In this document: one piece after another, positions 55,796 through 64,000 of the stretch
Layout: each line of letters begins with the position of its first letter
How positions within the stretch are numbered: the stretch's first letter is position 1
Assembly (NCBI RefSeq): GCF_018882465.1
Contig: NZ_JACVOK010000001.1
Span: 434,001 to 498,000, forward strand
Direction: 5' to 3'
From: Polynucleobacter sp. 73C-SIWE
GTDB taxonomy: Bacteria; Pseudomonadota; Gammaproteobacteria; Burkholderiales; Burkholderiaceae
Length of the DNA: 64,000 nt
The notes under the pieces: model-generated
The model's input: the letters and a program-made list of their open reading frames with translations, nothing else
What the model was told of the DNA's origin: nothing
The model's database searches: none
Translations under genes and position numbers: made by a program

Positions 55796-56277
55796 TACCT
55801 TGCTGCGCCCTTGTCTTGCCCGCTATCTGCTGCCTTGTTATAGAGAAACTGACTAATGAGGTTTTCTAAAACGATTGCTGATTGGGTCTGAGTAATTTTT
55901 TCACCATTAGCGAGAAAATCATCTGAGCCGCCAGCTTCAAGGCCAATATATTGCTCGCCCAATAAGCCTGAAGTCAAAATCTTTGCTGATGAATCTTTTG
56001 GAAACTTATAAGAATCTTCAATCGTCATCACAACAGTTGCTTGATAAGTTTTGTCATCAAAAGAAATATTAGCAATACGTCCAACTACCACCCCAGCACT
56101 CTTCACTGGTGCACGAGGTTTTAATCCGCCAATGTTGTCAAAGCGTGCGGAAATTTTATAAGTGGGCGCAAATGACACTGCATTCATATTGCCAACCTTT
56201 AAAGCTAGAAATAAAGCTGCCAACAAACCAATAGCAACAAAGATTCCTACCCAAATATCAATTGCACTTTTTCTCAT
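55795..56277 (-). CDS. mlaD: MCE-domain lipid-transport protein MlaD
   Basis: MlaD is an inner-membrane-anchored MCE protein whose hexameric ring guides lipids. The 160-residue product has one membrane helix (~residues 8-28: IWVGIFVAIGLLAALFLALKVG), the MCE domain (~39-118: ARFDNIGGLKPRAPVKSAGVVVGRI) and a short tail with LEAGGSDDFLANGEKI. Shorter tail than some homologs, but complete. Starts 21 bp after mlaE; overlaps mlaA by one base. Confidence 0.95.
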   Translation of the reverse strand: MRKSAIDIWVGIFVAIGLLAALFLALKVGNMNAVSFAPTYKISARFDNIGGLKPRAPVKSAGVVVGRIANISFDDKTYQATVVMTIEDSYKFPKDSSAKILTSGLLGEQYIGLEAGGSDDFLANGEKITQTQSAIVLENLISQFLYNKAADSGQDKGAAR

Positions 56278-56298
56278 AAGAGCCCCAGTTTATTCTTT

Positions 56299-57096
56299 CT
56301 AGTTCGAGAACATCATTGCGGTTAGCAGGAAATCCAATGCTAAAACCGATAAAGAGGAGATCACCACTGTCCGAGTGGTAGCCTGCGATACGCCCTCAGG
56401 CGTAGGTTTGGCCTCATAACCCTGATAAAGGGCAATAAACGTCACTGCCACACCAAAGACCATACTCTTAATTAAACCGTTTCCGATATCTGCAAAGAGA
56501 TCTACACCACCCTGCATTTGAGACCAAAAGGCCCCAGAATCAACGCCAATCAGAGGAACGCCTACAAAATAGCCACCCATCACGCCTACTGCAGTAAAGA
56601 TGGTTGCCAAAATTGGCATAGAAATAATGCCAGCCCACAGTCTTGGAGCAATCACCCTGCCTAAGGGATCAACAGCCATCATCTCCATTGCGCTGAGCTG
56701 CTCGCCGGCTTTCATCAAACCAATTTCTGCCGTTAATGAAGTACCGGCGCGACCGGCAAATAGAAGAGCAGTAATGACAGGTCCTAATTCACGGGTTAAA
56801 GACAGTGCCACCAATAAACCTAATGCCTGCTCTGAGCCATAGCGATTTAAGGTGTAGTAGCCTTGCAATCCCAATACAAATCCTACGAATAAACCAGACA
56901 CCGCAATGATCACAAAAGAGTGATTCCCAACAAAGAGGATTTGATCGATGACGAGGCGAGGTCTTTTCAGTAAAAATCCTGAACGCAAAATGACTGCTAC
57001 AAACATTCTTGTAGCAAGCCCAAGACTACTCAAATTACGACGAACAAAAAACCCAAGGTCTCCGAATAAATCTAGAAGTTTTTGAAAAGTAGTCAT
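56299..57096 (-). CDS. mlaE: MlaE, permease of the Mla phospholipid transporter
   Basis: MlaE is the membrane subunit of the MlaFEDB complex. The 265-residue protein has the MlaE family strings GNHSFVIIAVSGLFVGFVLGLQGYYTLNRYG (in part: FVGFVLGLQGYYTL), LVALSLTRELGPVITALLFAGRAGTSLTAEIGLMKAGEQLSAMEMMAVDP (in part: RELGPVITALLFAGRAG, AEIGLMKAGEQLSAM) and five predicted helices. Its start overlaps the mlaF stop by one base (TAATG). Confidence 0.96.
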   Translation of the reverse strand: MTTFQKLLDLFGDLGFFVRRNLSSLGLATRMFVAVILRSGFLLKRPRLVIDQILFVGNHSFVIIAVSGLFVGFVLGLQGYYTLNRYGSEQALGLLVALSLTRELGPVITALLFAGRAGTSLTAEIGLMKAGEQLSAMEMMAVDPLGRVIAPRLWAGIISMPILATIFTAVGVMGGYFVGVPLIGVDSGAFWSQMQGGVDLFADIGNGLIKSMVFGVAVTFIALYQGYEAKPTPEGVSQATTRTVVISSLSVLALDFLLTAMMFSN

Positions 57097-57947
57097 TACG
57101 CACCCACTCCAAAATCTTCAGCCAAGCTTTGACCCGGGTAATGGAAAGGTACTGGCCCATCAGGTGCAGCATCCAAAAATTGTCTAACAAAAGGATCCGT
57201 AGAGCGACTTAATTCAGCGGGTGTACCTTGTGCACCAATACGACCATTAGCAATGAAGTAAACGTAATCAGCAATTTCAAAAGTCTCTTCAACATCGTGC
57301 GTAACCAATAAACTCGTGGCTCCGAGGGCATTATTGAGATCTCGTATTAGTCGTGCAGTAATACCTAAAGAGATTGGGTCTAGGCCTGCAAAAGGCTCGT
57401 CATACATGATGAGCGGAGGATCTAAAGCAATTGCTCTAGCAAGAGCAACACGCCTTGCCATGCCACCAGAAATTTGCGATGGCATTAAATCACGAGCACC
57501 ACGTAAGCCAACTGCGTTAAGCTTCATTAATACTAAGGAGCGTAAAAGCTCTTCGCTTAAATCAGTATGTTCGCGTAATGGGAATGCAACGTTTTCAAAA
57601 ACGCTGAGGTCGGTAAACAAAGCACCAAACTGAAATAACATACCCATGCGACGACGGGCATTCATTAATTGATCGCCAGTCATCTTGCCGATGTCTTGAC
57701 CTTCAAATAAAACTTGGCCAGATTGTGCAGTAAATTGACCGCCAATTAAACGCAGGATCGTAGTTTTACCGCAGCCAGATCCACCCATCACTGCGACCAC
57801 TTGGCCGCGACGAAACTCCATATTAAGGCCCGACAAAATCTGTCGCTCACCTGGAGCATAAGAAAAGTTGACGTCCTTAATAGAAACGACAACTTCTCCT
57901 ACAGACTGCGTGCTTGCATCCAAAGAATTTGGGTGGACAGTGTTCAT
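57096..57947 (-). CDS. mlaF: MlaF, ATPase of the Mla phospholipid transporter
   Basis: MlaF is the ATPase of MlaFEDB. The 283-residue protein has Walker A GGSGCGKTT (~residues 55-63), the Q-loop MLFQFGALFTDLSVFENVAFPLRE, the signature SGGMARRVALARAIALDP (~160) and Walker B MYDEPFAGLDPISLG, plus SLLVTHDVEETFEIADYVYFIANG. The N terminus is longer than in E. coli, with an extra ~20 residues before the beta-strand core. The ATG lies two bases after a hairpin that overlaps the gltD stop; this may couple translation. Confidence 0.95.
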   Translation of the reverse strand: MNTVHPNSLDASTQSVGEVVVSIKDVNFSYAPGERQILSGLNMEFRRGQVVAVMGGSGCGKTTILRLIGGQFTAQSGQVLFEGQDIGKMTGDQLMNARRRMGMLFQFGALFTDLSVFENVAFPLREHTDLSEELLRSLVLMKLNAVGLRGARDLMPSQISGGMARRVALARAIALDPPLIMYDEPFAGLDPISLGITARLIRDLNNALGATSLLVTHDVEETFEIADYVYFIANGRIGAQGTPAELSRSTDPFVRQFLDAAPDGPVPFHYPGQSLAEDFGVGA

Positions 57948-57949
57948 AT

Positions 57950-57966
57950 CCCCGATATTATCGGGG
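57950..57966 (-). promoter_or_regulatory. Hairpin spanning the gltD stop and the mlaF ribosome site
   Basis: CCCCGAT-AAT-ATCGGGG forms a perfect 7-bp stem on the minus-strand RNA. The left arm and loop contain the end of gltD (Pro-Arg-stop). The right arm's GGGG is the only ribosome-site candidate, two bases before the mlaF ATG. A ribosome reaching the gltD stop would open the stem. There is no T-run, so a terminator is unlikely. Confidence 0.5.
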
Positions 57967-59421
57967 TAAAACAGATGAACCCATCAAATATTCATCTACC
58001 GCCTGAGCACATTGGCGCCCTTCACGAATTGCCCAAACTACCAAAGATTGTCCGCGGCGCATATCACCAGCTGCAAAAACCTTTGGAACGTTAGTTTGAT
58101 AAGCATTTTGGCCATCGACAGTAGCTTTAGCATTGCCACGCGCATCTTTCTCAACGCCAAAAGCATTGAGCACTTGCTGAACTGGAGAAACAAATCCCAT
58201 AGCCAAAAGTACTAAATCTGCCTTGATCTCAAATTCGGAATTTGGAACTTCAGCCATCTTGCCGTCTTTCCACTCCAAACGCACGCCAATTAACTTTTCT
58301 ACTGCGCCGTTTTTACCCTCAAAACGCTTTGTTCCAACCGACCAATCGCGATCACAACCTTCTTCGTGTGAAGAGGAGGTGCGCAGCTTGGTTGGCCAAT
58401 ATGGCCATACCAACGGCTTATTCTCTTCTTCAGGAGGTTGCGGAAGCAGTTCGAACTGAGTAATTTTTGTGGCGCCATGGCGATTCGATGTTCCAACACA
58501 ATCAGAGCCAGTATCACCACCACCAATAACTACGACATGCTTATCAGTGGCACGGATTTCATTTTTGAAATCGCCAGCATTCTCTTTGTTTTGTGGAATC
58601 AAAAACTCTAAGGCATAGTGCACACCAGCCAATTCGCGGCCAGGTACTGGTAGATCACGTGGCTGCTCTGCGCCGCCGGTAATGACTACTGCATCAAAGT
58701 CTTTCATCAACTGATCAGGCGAAACTGTTTTAGTGGAGTAATTTTTTACCTCCGCACCAATCGCTTCTTTTCCAACGAAAACACCAGTTTCAAATTTCAC
58801 GCCTTCAGCTTGCATCTGCTCTACACGACGATCAATCAACCACTTTTCCATTTTGAAATCAGGAATGCCATAGCGTAGCAAGCCGCCAATGCGATCATTC
58901 TTTTCGAACACGGTGACGTCATGGCCGACGCGCGCTAATTGCTGAGCAGCCGCCATACCAGCAGGGCCGCCACCAACAACGGCTACTTTTTTACCAGTCT
59001 TGGTTTTAGATGGCTGAGGCTTCACCCAACCACTCTCCCAGCCTTTATCAATAATGGCATGCTCAATGGACTTAATGCCAACAGGAGCGCGGTTAATGCC
59101 TAGCGTGCAGGCTGCTTCGCAAGGTGCTGGACAAATACGGCCAGTAAATTCTGGGAAATTATTGGTAGATTGCAAAACGTCTAAAGCATTTTTCCAATCG
59201 TTATGAAACACCAAATCATTAAAGTCGGGAATGATGTTGTTCACTGGGCATCCGCTATTGCAGAATGGAATGCCACAATCCATGCAACGCGCGCCTTGAA
59301 CTTTAGCTTCTTCGTCGGTTAAAGCGGCGACAAACTCTTTGTAATGATGGAGGCGTTTAACTGGCGCTTCGTAGGTTTCATCGACGCGCTCAAACTCCAT
59401 AAATCCAGTGACCTTACCCAT
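57958..59421 (-). CDS. gltD: Glutamate synthase small subunit GltD
   Basis: GltD passes electrons from NADPH through FAD and 4Fe-4S clusters to GltB. The 487-residue protein has the iron-sulfur cysteines in [17 protein letters not shown] (~residues 42-58) and [15 protein letters not shown] (~97-111). The FAD fold is [22 protein letters not shown] (in part: [15 protein letters not shown], ~150) and the NADPH fold [13 protein letters not shown] (~297). The end is [22 protein letters not shown]. Length is normal. Directly downstream of gltB (38 bp) and ahead of mlaF. Confidence 0.96.
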   Translation of the reverse strand: MGKVTGFMEFERVDETYEAPVKRLHHYKEFVAALTDEEAKVQGARCMDCGIPFCNSGCPVNNIIPDFNDLVFHNDWKNALDVLQSTNNFPEFTGRICPAPCEAACTLGINRAPVGIKSIEHAIIDKGWESGWVKPQPSKTKTGKKVAVVGGGPAGMAAAQQLARVGHDVTVFEKNDRIGGLLRYGIPDFKMEKWLIDRRVEQMQAEGVKFETGVFVGKEAIGAEVKNYSTKTVSPDQLMKDFDAVVITGGAEQPRDLPVPGRELAGVHYALEFLIPQNKENAGDFKNEIRATDKHVVVIGGGDTGSDCVGTSNRHGATKITQFELLPQPPEEENKPLVWPYWPTKLRTSSSHEEGCDRDWSVGTKRFEGKNGAVEKLIGVRLEWKDGKMAEVPNSEFEIKADLVLLAMGFVSPVQQVLNAFGVEKDARGNAKATVDGQNAYQTNVPKVFAAGDMRRGQSLVVWAIREGRQCAQAVDEYLMGSSVLPR

Positions 59422-59459
59422 ATCGAATCCTTAGTATCTTTTCTTAATATCCGTATTAA

Positions 59460-62400
59460 TTAAGCAGCAACAGTTTTGTTTTGTGCCTTATCCCATAACT
59501 CACCTAGAGCACGTTTGTACTCAGTTGGGAGAACCTTGACAAAACGCGTACGAGAATTTTCCCAATCAGCTAAGAGGGCTTTAGCGCGCTCTGAACCTGT
59601 GTAACGGAAATGACGCTCAATTAAGCCCTTCAAGATTTGCTCGTCTGTTAAGCGTTCACCGCCATCTTTAACATCAACCGGGGCATGCCACTCAGACTTA
59701 GGCATCTTGGCAATTTGCTCTGCAGATGGCAATACTTTTTCTAGGCTTGCCATACTGGTATTACAACGTTTATCAAACATGCCATCTTCGTCGTAAACAT
59801 AAGCAATACCACCACTCATACCGGCAGCAAAGTTCCGTCCAGTAGTGCCAAGCACCACCACCGTTCCACCAGTCATATATTCACAACCGTGGTCGCCAGT
59901 ACCTTCAACAACGGTAGTAGCGCCAGAATTACGTACTGCAAAACGTTCGCCTGCAACACCATTAAAGAAGGCTTCACCAGCAATCGCGCCATACAAAACA
60001 GTGTTACCAACAATGATGTTCTTAGCAGTATCTCCACGGAACTCATGCGATGCGCGGACAATTACGCGTCCACCAGATAAGCCTTTGCCGACGTAGTCGT
60101 TGCCATCACCCACTAAGTCCAGGGTAATACCGCGGGACAAGAAAGCTGCAAAGCTTTGGCCCGCAGTGCCATTCAACTGAATATGGATGGTGTCGTCAGG
60201 TAAACCAGCATGACCATAGCGTTGAGCCACTTCTCCAGAGAGCATTGCGCCAACAGTGCGATTCACGTTCTTCACTGGAACAATGAACGAAACTTTCTCA
60301 CCACTCTCTAAAGCGGGTGCGCTCTTCTCGATCAAGATATTGTCAAGCGCGCTAGTTAAACCATGATCTTGTGTCAGCACTTGATAGCGTGGGACATCTG
60401 AAGCCACTTGAGGCTCAGCAAAGATCTTGCTGAAATCCAAACCATGCACCTTCCAGTTATCAATCCCTTTGCGGGTATCTAGCAAGTCAACACGGCCGAT
60501 CAAGTCATCAAACTTCCGAATACCCAATTGCGCCATGATCTCGCGCGCTTCTTCAGCAATAAAGAAGAAGAAGTTCACAACATGCTCTGGCTTGCCAGAA
60601 AACTTCTTACGCAACTCCGGATCTTGAGTAGCAACACCAACTGGGCAAGTATTTAAATGACACTTACGCATCATGATGCAACCCTCAACCACCAATGGGG
60701 CTGTAGCAAAACCAAATTCGTCTGCGCCTAATAAAGCACCGATTACCACGTCGCGACCAGTTTTCATTTGACCATCAGCCTGAACGCGAATACGGCTACG
60801 CAGGCCATTAAGAACTAAAGTTTGCTGAGTTTCAGCTAAACCCAATTCCCATGGTGAACCAGCATGCTTAATGGAGGATAGTGGTGAAGCGCCGGTACCG
60901 CCATCGTGTCCAGCAATCACCACGTGATCTGCTTTGGCCTTAGCAACACCTGCTGCAACCGTACCTACACCAACTTCAGATACCAGCTTCACAGAAACAT
61001 CTGCTTTTGGATTGACGTTCTTCAAATCGTGAATCAGCTGAGCAATATCTTCGATAGAGTAAATGTCATGGTGTGGAGGCGGAGAAATTAAACCAACGCC
61101 TGGTACAGAGAAGCGCAACTTACCAATGTAATCAGATACTTTGCCGCCTGGTAATTGACCGCCTTCACCTGGCTTAGCACCTTGCGCCATCTTGATCTGA
61201 ATTTGATCTGCGGAACGTAAATACTCAGTAGTTACACCGAAACGACCTGAGGCAACTTGTTTAATCTTCGAGCGCAATGAATCACCATCCAGCAATGGGA
61301 TGTTGGCTTCTACAACGTCGCTACCTAAAACACTGGCGAGCGTTTCGCCCTTCTTAATTGGAATGCCCTTGAGTTCGTTTACATAACGATTTGGATCCTC
61401 GCCACCCTCGCCGGTATTGGATTTGCCGCCGATACGGTTCATCGCAATTGCCAAGGTCGCATGTGCTTCCGTAGAAATCGAACCCAAAGACATCGCACCC
61501 GTTGCAAAGCGTTTCACGATTTCTTTTGCAGACTCAACTTCATCCAATGGAATAGCTTTTGCAGGGTCAATCTTGAATTCAAATAAGCCGCGCAGAGTCA
61601 TCTGACGCTTAGTTTGGTCATTGATGATGTTGGCGTACTCTTTATAAGTTTGATAGCCCTTCTCTGCACCAATACGAGTACTGTGCTGTAACTTCGCAAT
61701 CGTATCTGGAGTCCACATGTGGTTCTCACCACGAATACGGAAGGCATATTCACCACCAGCATCCAGCATATTGCTTAGCACTGGGTCATTGCTGAACGCA
61801 GCAGCGTGCATACGCAAAGCTTCTTCAGCTACCTCAAAGACACCAATACCACCTACGTTAGATGGAGTGCCCTTGAAATACTGATTGATGATTTCATGGT
61901 TCAAGCCAATCGCTTCAAAAATCTGTGAGCCGGTATAAGACATATAAGTTGAGATGCCCATCTTGGACATCACTTTTTGCAAGCCCTTGCCAACTGCTTT
62001 AACAAAGTTCTTAACCGCTTTTTCACCAGATAAATCGCCTGATAGGCCTTTAGCCATATCGGTCAATGTTTCCATCGCGAGATATGGATGAATAGCTTCA
62101 GCACCGTAACCTGCTAGAAGTGCGAAGTGATGTGTTTCACGCGCACTACCAGTCTCAACCACTAGGCCTACGCTAGTACGCAAACCTTTTTCCACCAAAT
62201 GCTGATGAATGGCTGAAGTGGCTAACAATGCAGGAATAGCAACATGCTTCTCATCCACTTGACGATCACTCACAATCAAGATGTTGTAACCAGAACGCAC
62301 TGCATCAGCAGCTTCTGCACACAATGATGCTAAGCGCGCCTCTATGCCAGCCTTACCCCATGCTGCTGGATAGCAGATATCCAACTCATAAGAGCGGAAC

Positions 62401-64000
62401 TTACCGTTGGTGTAGTGACCAATATGACGGATCTTGGTGATGTCATCAAAATCTAAAATGGGTTGGCTAACTTCCAAACGCATTGGAGGGTTGATATTAT
62501 TGGTATCTAATAAATTGGGCTTTGGCCCAATGAATGACACCAATGACATCACCATATTTTCACGAATTGGGTCAATCGGGGGATTGGTTACCTGCGCAAA
62601 TAATTGCTTGAAGTAGTTATAGAGAGGCTTGTTCTTATTAGAAAGCACAGCCAATGGGCTGTCGTTACCCATAGAGCCGATAGCCTCTTCACCATTCATG
62701 GCCATTGGGGCCATGAGGTATTTAATGTCTTCTTGGGTGTAACCAAACGCTTGTTGGCGATCCAATAATTTAGCCGCTGGACGAATCGTTGTTTTTTCAT
62801 CGACCAAGTCAGCTTTGCTAGCATCCACTTCATCTAGCTTCACGCGAACTGCATCAATCCAACTCTTGTATGGCTTGGCTTTTGACACGGCATTCTTGAG
62901 CTCAACGTCATCAATGATGCGGCCTTGTTCCATGTCGATCATGAACATCTTGCCTGGCTGTAGACGCCATTTTTGAACGATCTTGTTTTCCGGAATTGGC
63001 AATACACCAGCTTCAGAAGCCATGATGACCAAATCATCATCCGTTACGTAATAGCGCGCTGGACGCAAGCCATTACGATCCAAAGTTGCGCCAATTTGAC
63101 GACCATCGGTAAATGCCATTGCAGCTGGGCCATCCCATGGCTCCATCATGGCTGCGTGATATTCATAGAAAGCGCGGCGATTGTCATCCATCAATGCATG
63201 CTGTTCCCATGCCTCAGGAATCATCATCATCATCGCTTGCGCTAATGGATAACCTGACATCACCAAAAGCTCTAAGCAGTTATCAAAGCAAGCGGTGTCA
63301 GATTGACCCGGATAAATCAATGGCCACAATTTTTGCAAGTCGTCGCCTAATACTGGTGAGCTAATCGCGCCCTCACGTGCATTAACCCAATTGACGTTAC
63401 CCTTAACGGTATTGATTTCGCCGTTATGCGCAATCATGCGATATGGGTGAGCCAATTCCCATGCAGGGAAAGTATTGGTGGAGAAACGCTGATGAACTAG
63501 TGCAAGAGCTGATACGGTACGCTTATCTTGCAAATCTTGGTAATAAGCGCCCACTTGGTTGGCCAACAGCAAACCCTTATAAACAATAGTACGTGCAGAC
63601 ATTGATGCAACAAAATATTCTTTGCCGTGCTTTAAATGCAAATCTTGAATTGCATGGCTCGCTGTTTTACGAATCACATACAACTTGCGCTCAAGCGCAT
63701 CGGTTGTCATGATGTCGCGGCCGCGGCCAATGAAAATTTGACGAATGAATGGCTCTGTCATTTGCACGGTTGGAGACATTGGCAACTTCACGTCTACCGG
63801 CACATCCCTCCAACCCAAAACAACTTGACCTTCTAAACGCACAGTGCGCTCTAATTCTTGTTCGCAAGCTAAACGTGATGCATGTTCTTTTGGCAAGAAA
63901 ATCATGCCCACACCGTACTCACCAAATGGTGGCAATGTGACACCCTGCTTGGTCATTTCTTCGCGATACAAGGTATCTGGAATTTGAATCAAAATTCCTG
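59460..64000 (-). CDS. gltB: Glutamate synthase large subunit GltB (5' end outside the window)
   Basis: GltB makes two glutamates from 2-oxoglutarate and the amide of glutamine. About 1,513 codons are seen; the frame stays open to the right edge, so the N-terminal catalytic cysteine and the first ~80 residues are missing. What is here opens within [15 protein letters not shown] of the amidotransferase domain. Then [19 protein letters not shown] (in part) and [14 protein letters not shown], the FMN domain with [16 protein letters not shown] and [15 protein letters not shown], the 3Fe-4S cysteines in [15 protein letters not shown], and the C-terminal glycine-rich helix domain follow. A TTG at 63992 is not the start. 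Confidence 0.95.
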   Translation of the reverse strand, partial: GILIQIPDTLYREEMTKQGVTLPPFGEYGVGMIFLPKEHASRLACEQELERTVRLEGQVVLGWRDVPVDVKLPMSPTVQMTEPFIRQIFIGRGRDIMTTDALERKLYVIRKTASHAIQDLHLKHGKEYFVASMSARTIVYKGLLLANQVGAYYQDLQDKRTVSALALVHQRFSTNTFPAWELAHPYRMIAHNGEINTVKGNVNWVNAREGAISSPVLGDDLQKLWPLIYPGQSDTACFDNCLELLVMSGYPLAQAMMMMIPEAWEQHALMDDNRRAFYEYHAAMMEPWDGPAAMAFTDGRQIGATLDRNGLRPARYYVTDDDLVIMASEAGVLPIPENKIVQKWRLQPGKMFMIDMEQGRIIDDVELKNAVSKAKPYKSWIDAVRVKLDEVDASKADLVDEKTTIRPAAKLLDRQQAFGYTQEDIKYLMAPMAMNGEEAIGSMGNDSPLAVLSNKNKPLYNYFKQLFAQVTNPPIDPIRENMVMSLVSFIGPKPNLLDTNNINPPMRLEVSQPILDFDDITKIRHIGHYTNGKFRSYELDICYPAAWGKAGIEARLASLCAEAADAVRSGYNILIVSDRQVDEKHVAIPALLATSAIHQHLVEKGLRTSVGLVVETGSARETHHFALLAGYGAEAIHPYLAMETLTDMAKGLSGDLSGEKAVKNFVKAVGKGLQKVMSKMGISTYMSYTGSQIFEAIGLNHEIINQYFKGTPSNVGGIGVFEVAEEALRMHAAAFSNDPVLSNMLDAGGEYAFRIRGENHMWTPDTIAKLQHSTRIGAEKGYQTYKEYANIINDQTKRQMTLRGLFEFKIDPAKAIPLDEVESAKEIVKRFATGAMSLGSISTEAHATLAIAMNRIGGKSNTGEGGEDPNRYVNELKGIPIKKGETLASVLGSDVVEANIPLLDGDSLRSKIKQVASGRFGVTTEYLRSADQIQIKMAQGAKPGEGGQLPGGKVSDYIGKLRFSVPGVGLISPPPHHDIYSIEDIAQLIHDLKNVNPKADVSVKLVSEVGVGTVAAGVAKAKADHVVIAGHDGGTGASPLSSIKHAGSPWELGLAETQQTLVLNGLRSRIRVQADGQMKTGRDVVIGALLGADEFGFATAPLVVEGCIMMRKCHLNTCPVGVATQDPELRKKFSGKPEHVVNFFFFIAEEAREIMAQLGIRKFDDLIGRVDLLDTRKGIDNWKVHGLDFSKIFAEPQVASDVPRYQVLTQDHGLTSALDNILIEKSAPALESGEKVSFIVPVKNVNRTVGAMLSGEVAQRYGHAGLPDDTIHIQLNGTAGQSFAAFLSRGITLDLVGDGNDYVGKGLSGGRVIVRASHEFRGDTAKNIIVGNTVLYGAIAGEAFFNGVAGERFAVRNSGATTVVEGTGDHGCEYMTGGTVVVLGTTGRNFAAGMSGGIAYVYDEDGMFDKRCNTSMASLEKVLPSAEQIAKMPKSEWHAPVDVKDGGERLTDEQILKGLIERHFRYTGSERAKALLADWENSRTRFVKVLPTEYKRALGELWDKAQNKTVAA

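Noticed and set aside
63990..63992. TTG taken as the start of gltB
   Set aside because: The frame stays open to the window edge and reads Gly-Ile just before this codon, as inside full-length GltB, so the gene continues beyond 64000.
1..64000. CRISPR arrays, insertion sequences, prophage, attachment sites or riboswitches
   Set aside because: No regular repeat-spacer array, transposase, integrase, terminal inverted repeats or conserved riboswitch-like leader was seen; gene order looks purely core-genome.

Overview
The window looks like a housekeeping stretch of a betaproteobacterial chromosome. The best fit is Polynucleobacter or a close relative in the Burkholderiaceae. I infer this from gene order (mraZ-rsmH-ftsL-ftsI; rpe-trpEGDC; petABC-sspAB; his-tat; murA-ibaG-mla-gltDB), from Burkholderia-like proteins in DNA with clearly lower G+C than Burkholderia, and from very tight gene packing. 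No insertion sequence, prophage, CRISPR array, rRNA or plasmid gene was seen. Both ends cut a gene: ftsI (left) and gltB (right).

Layout. 1-2.0 kb: start of the division and cell-wall cluster on the minus strand, with a MraZ-type promoter/operator. 2.3-7.3 kb: coq7 and the biotin genes, bioB facing bioA-bioF-bioD. 7.4-11.1 kb: an M20 amidohydrolase, an enoyl-CoA hydratase, mltA, a possible 37-residue membrane peptide and apaG. 11.1-15.7 kb: rpe-trpE-trpG-trpD-trpC. 15.7-16.7 kb: an unrecognised membrane protein divergent from a small winged-helix regulator. 16.8-27.7 kb: ychF, a ubiquinone-type hydroxylase, a DsbC-like protein, an M61 peptidase, ung, a GlsB/YeaQ-like protein, hemA-prfA-prmC, grxD and rmuC. 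27.8-31.1 kb: phasin, an MHS-type transporter, tRNA-Thr and sspB/sspA. 31.2-35.8 kb: the cytochrome bc1 operon, mscL and a DegS-like protease. 35.8-42.1 kb: a glutamate/aspartate-type ABC importer, a porin and a Sel1-like repeat protein. 42.0-50.9 kb: tatABC and nearly all histidine genes. 50.9-64 kb: murA, ibaG, an ABC-2 exporter, the mla lipid-transport operon and glutamate synthase.

How the genes work together. Amino-acid synthesis (Trp, His, Glu) and cofactor synthesis (biotin, ubiquinone, the first step to heme) sit beside envelope functions: peptidoglycan (mraZ cluster, mltA, murA), outer-membrane lipid asymmetry (mla), protein export (tat) and periplasmic quality control (DsbC-like, DegS-like). 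The Tat system lies in the same window as the Rieske protein, a classic Tat substrate. Most genes sit in same-strand runs with gaps under 30 bp or overlapping stop/start codons, so translational coupling is probably common.

I found no new multi-gene system. The points most worth a second look are the inverted hisC inside the his cluster, the membrane-protein/regulator pair with a 17-bp palindrome, a hairpin joining the gltD stop to the mlaF start, a well-formed MraZ operator, the 37-residue peptide whose ATG shares a CATG with mltA, and paired TGC-N3-GCA sites upstream of the phasin gene. Start sites were chosen by codon type, spacing and family length. All functions are inferred from sequence features without a database search.
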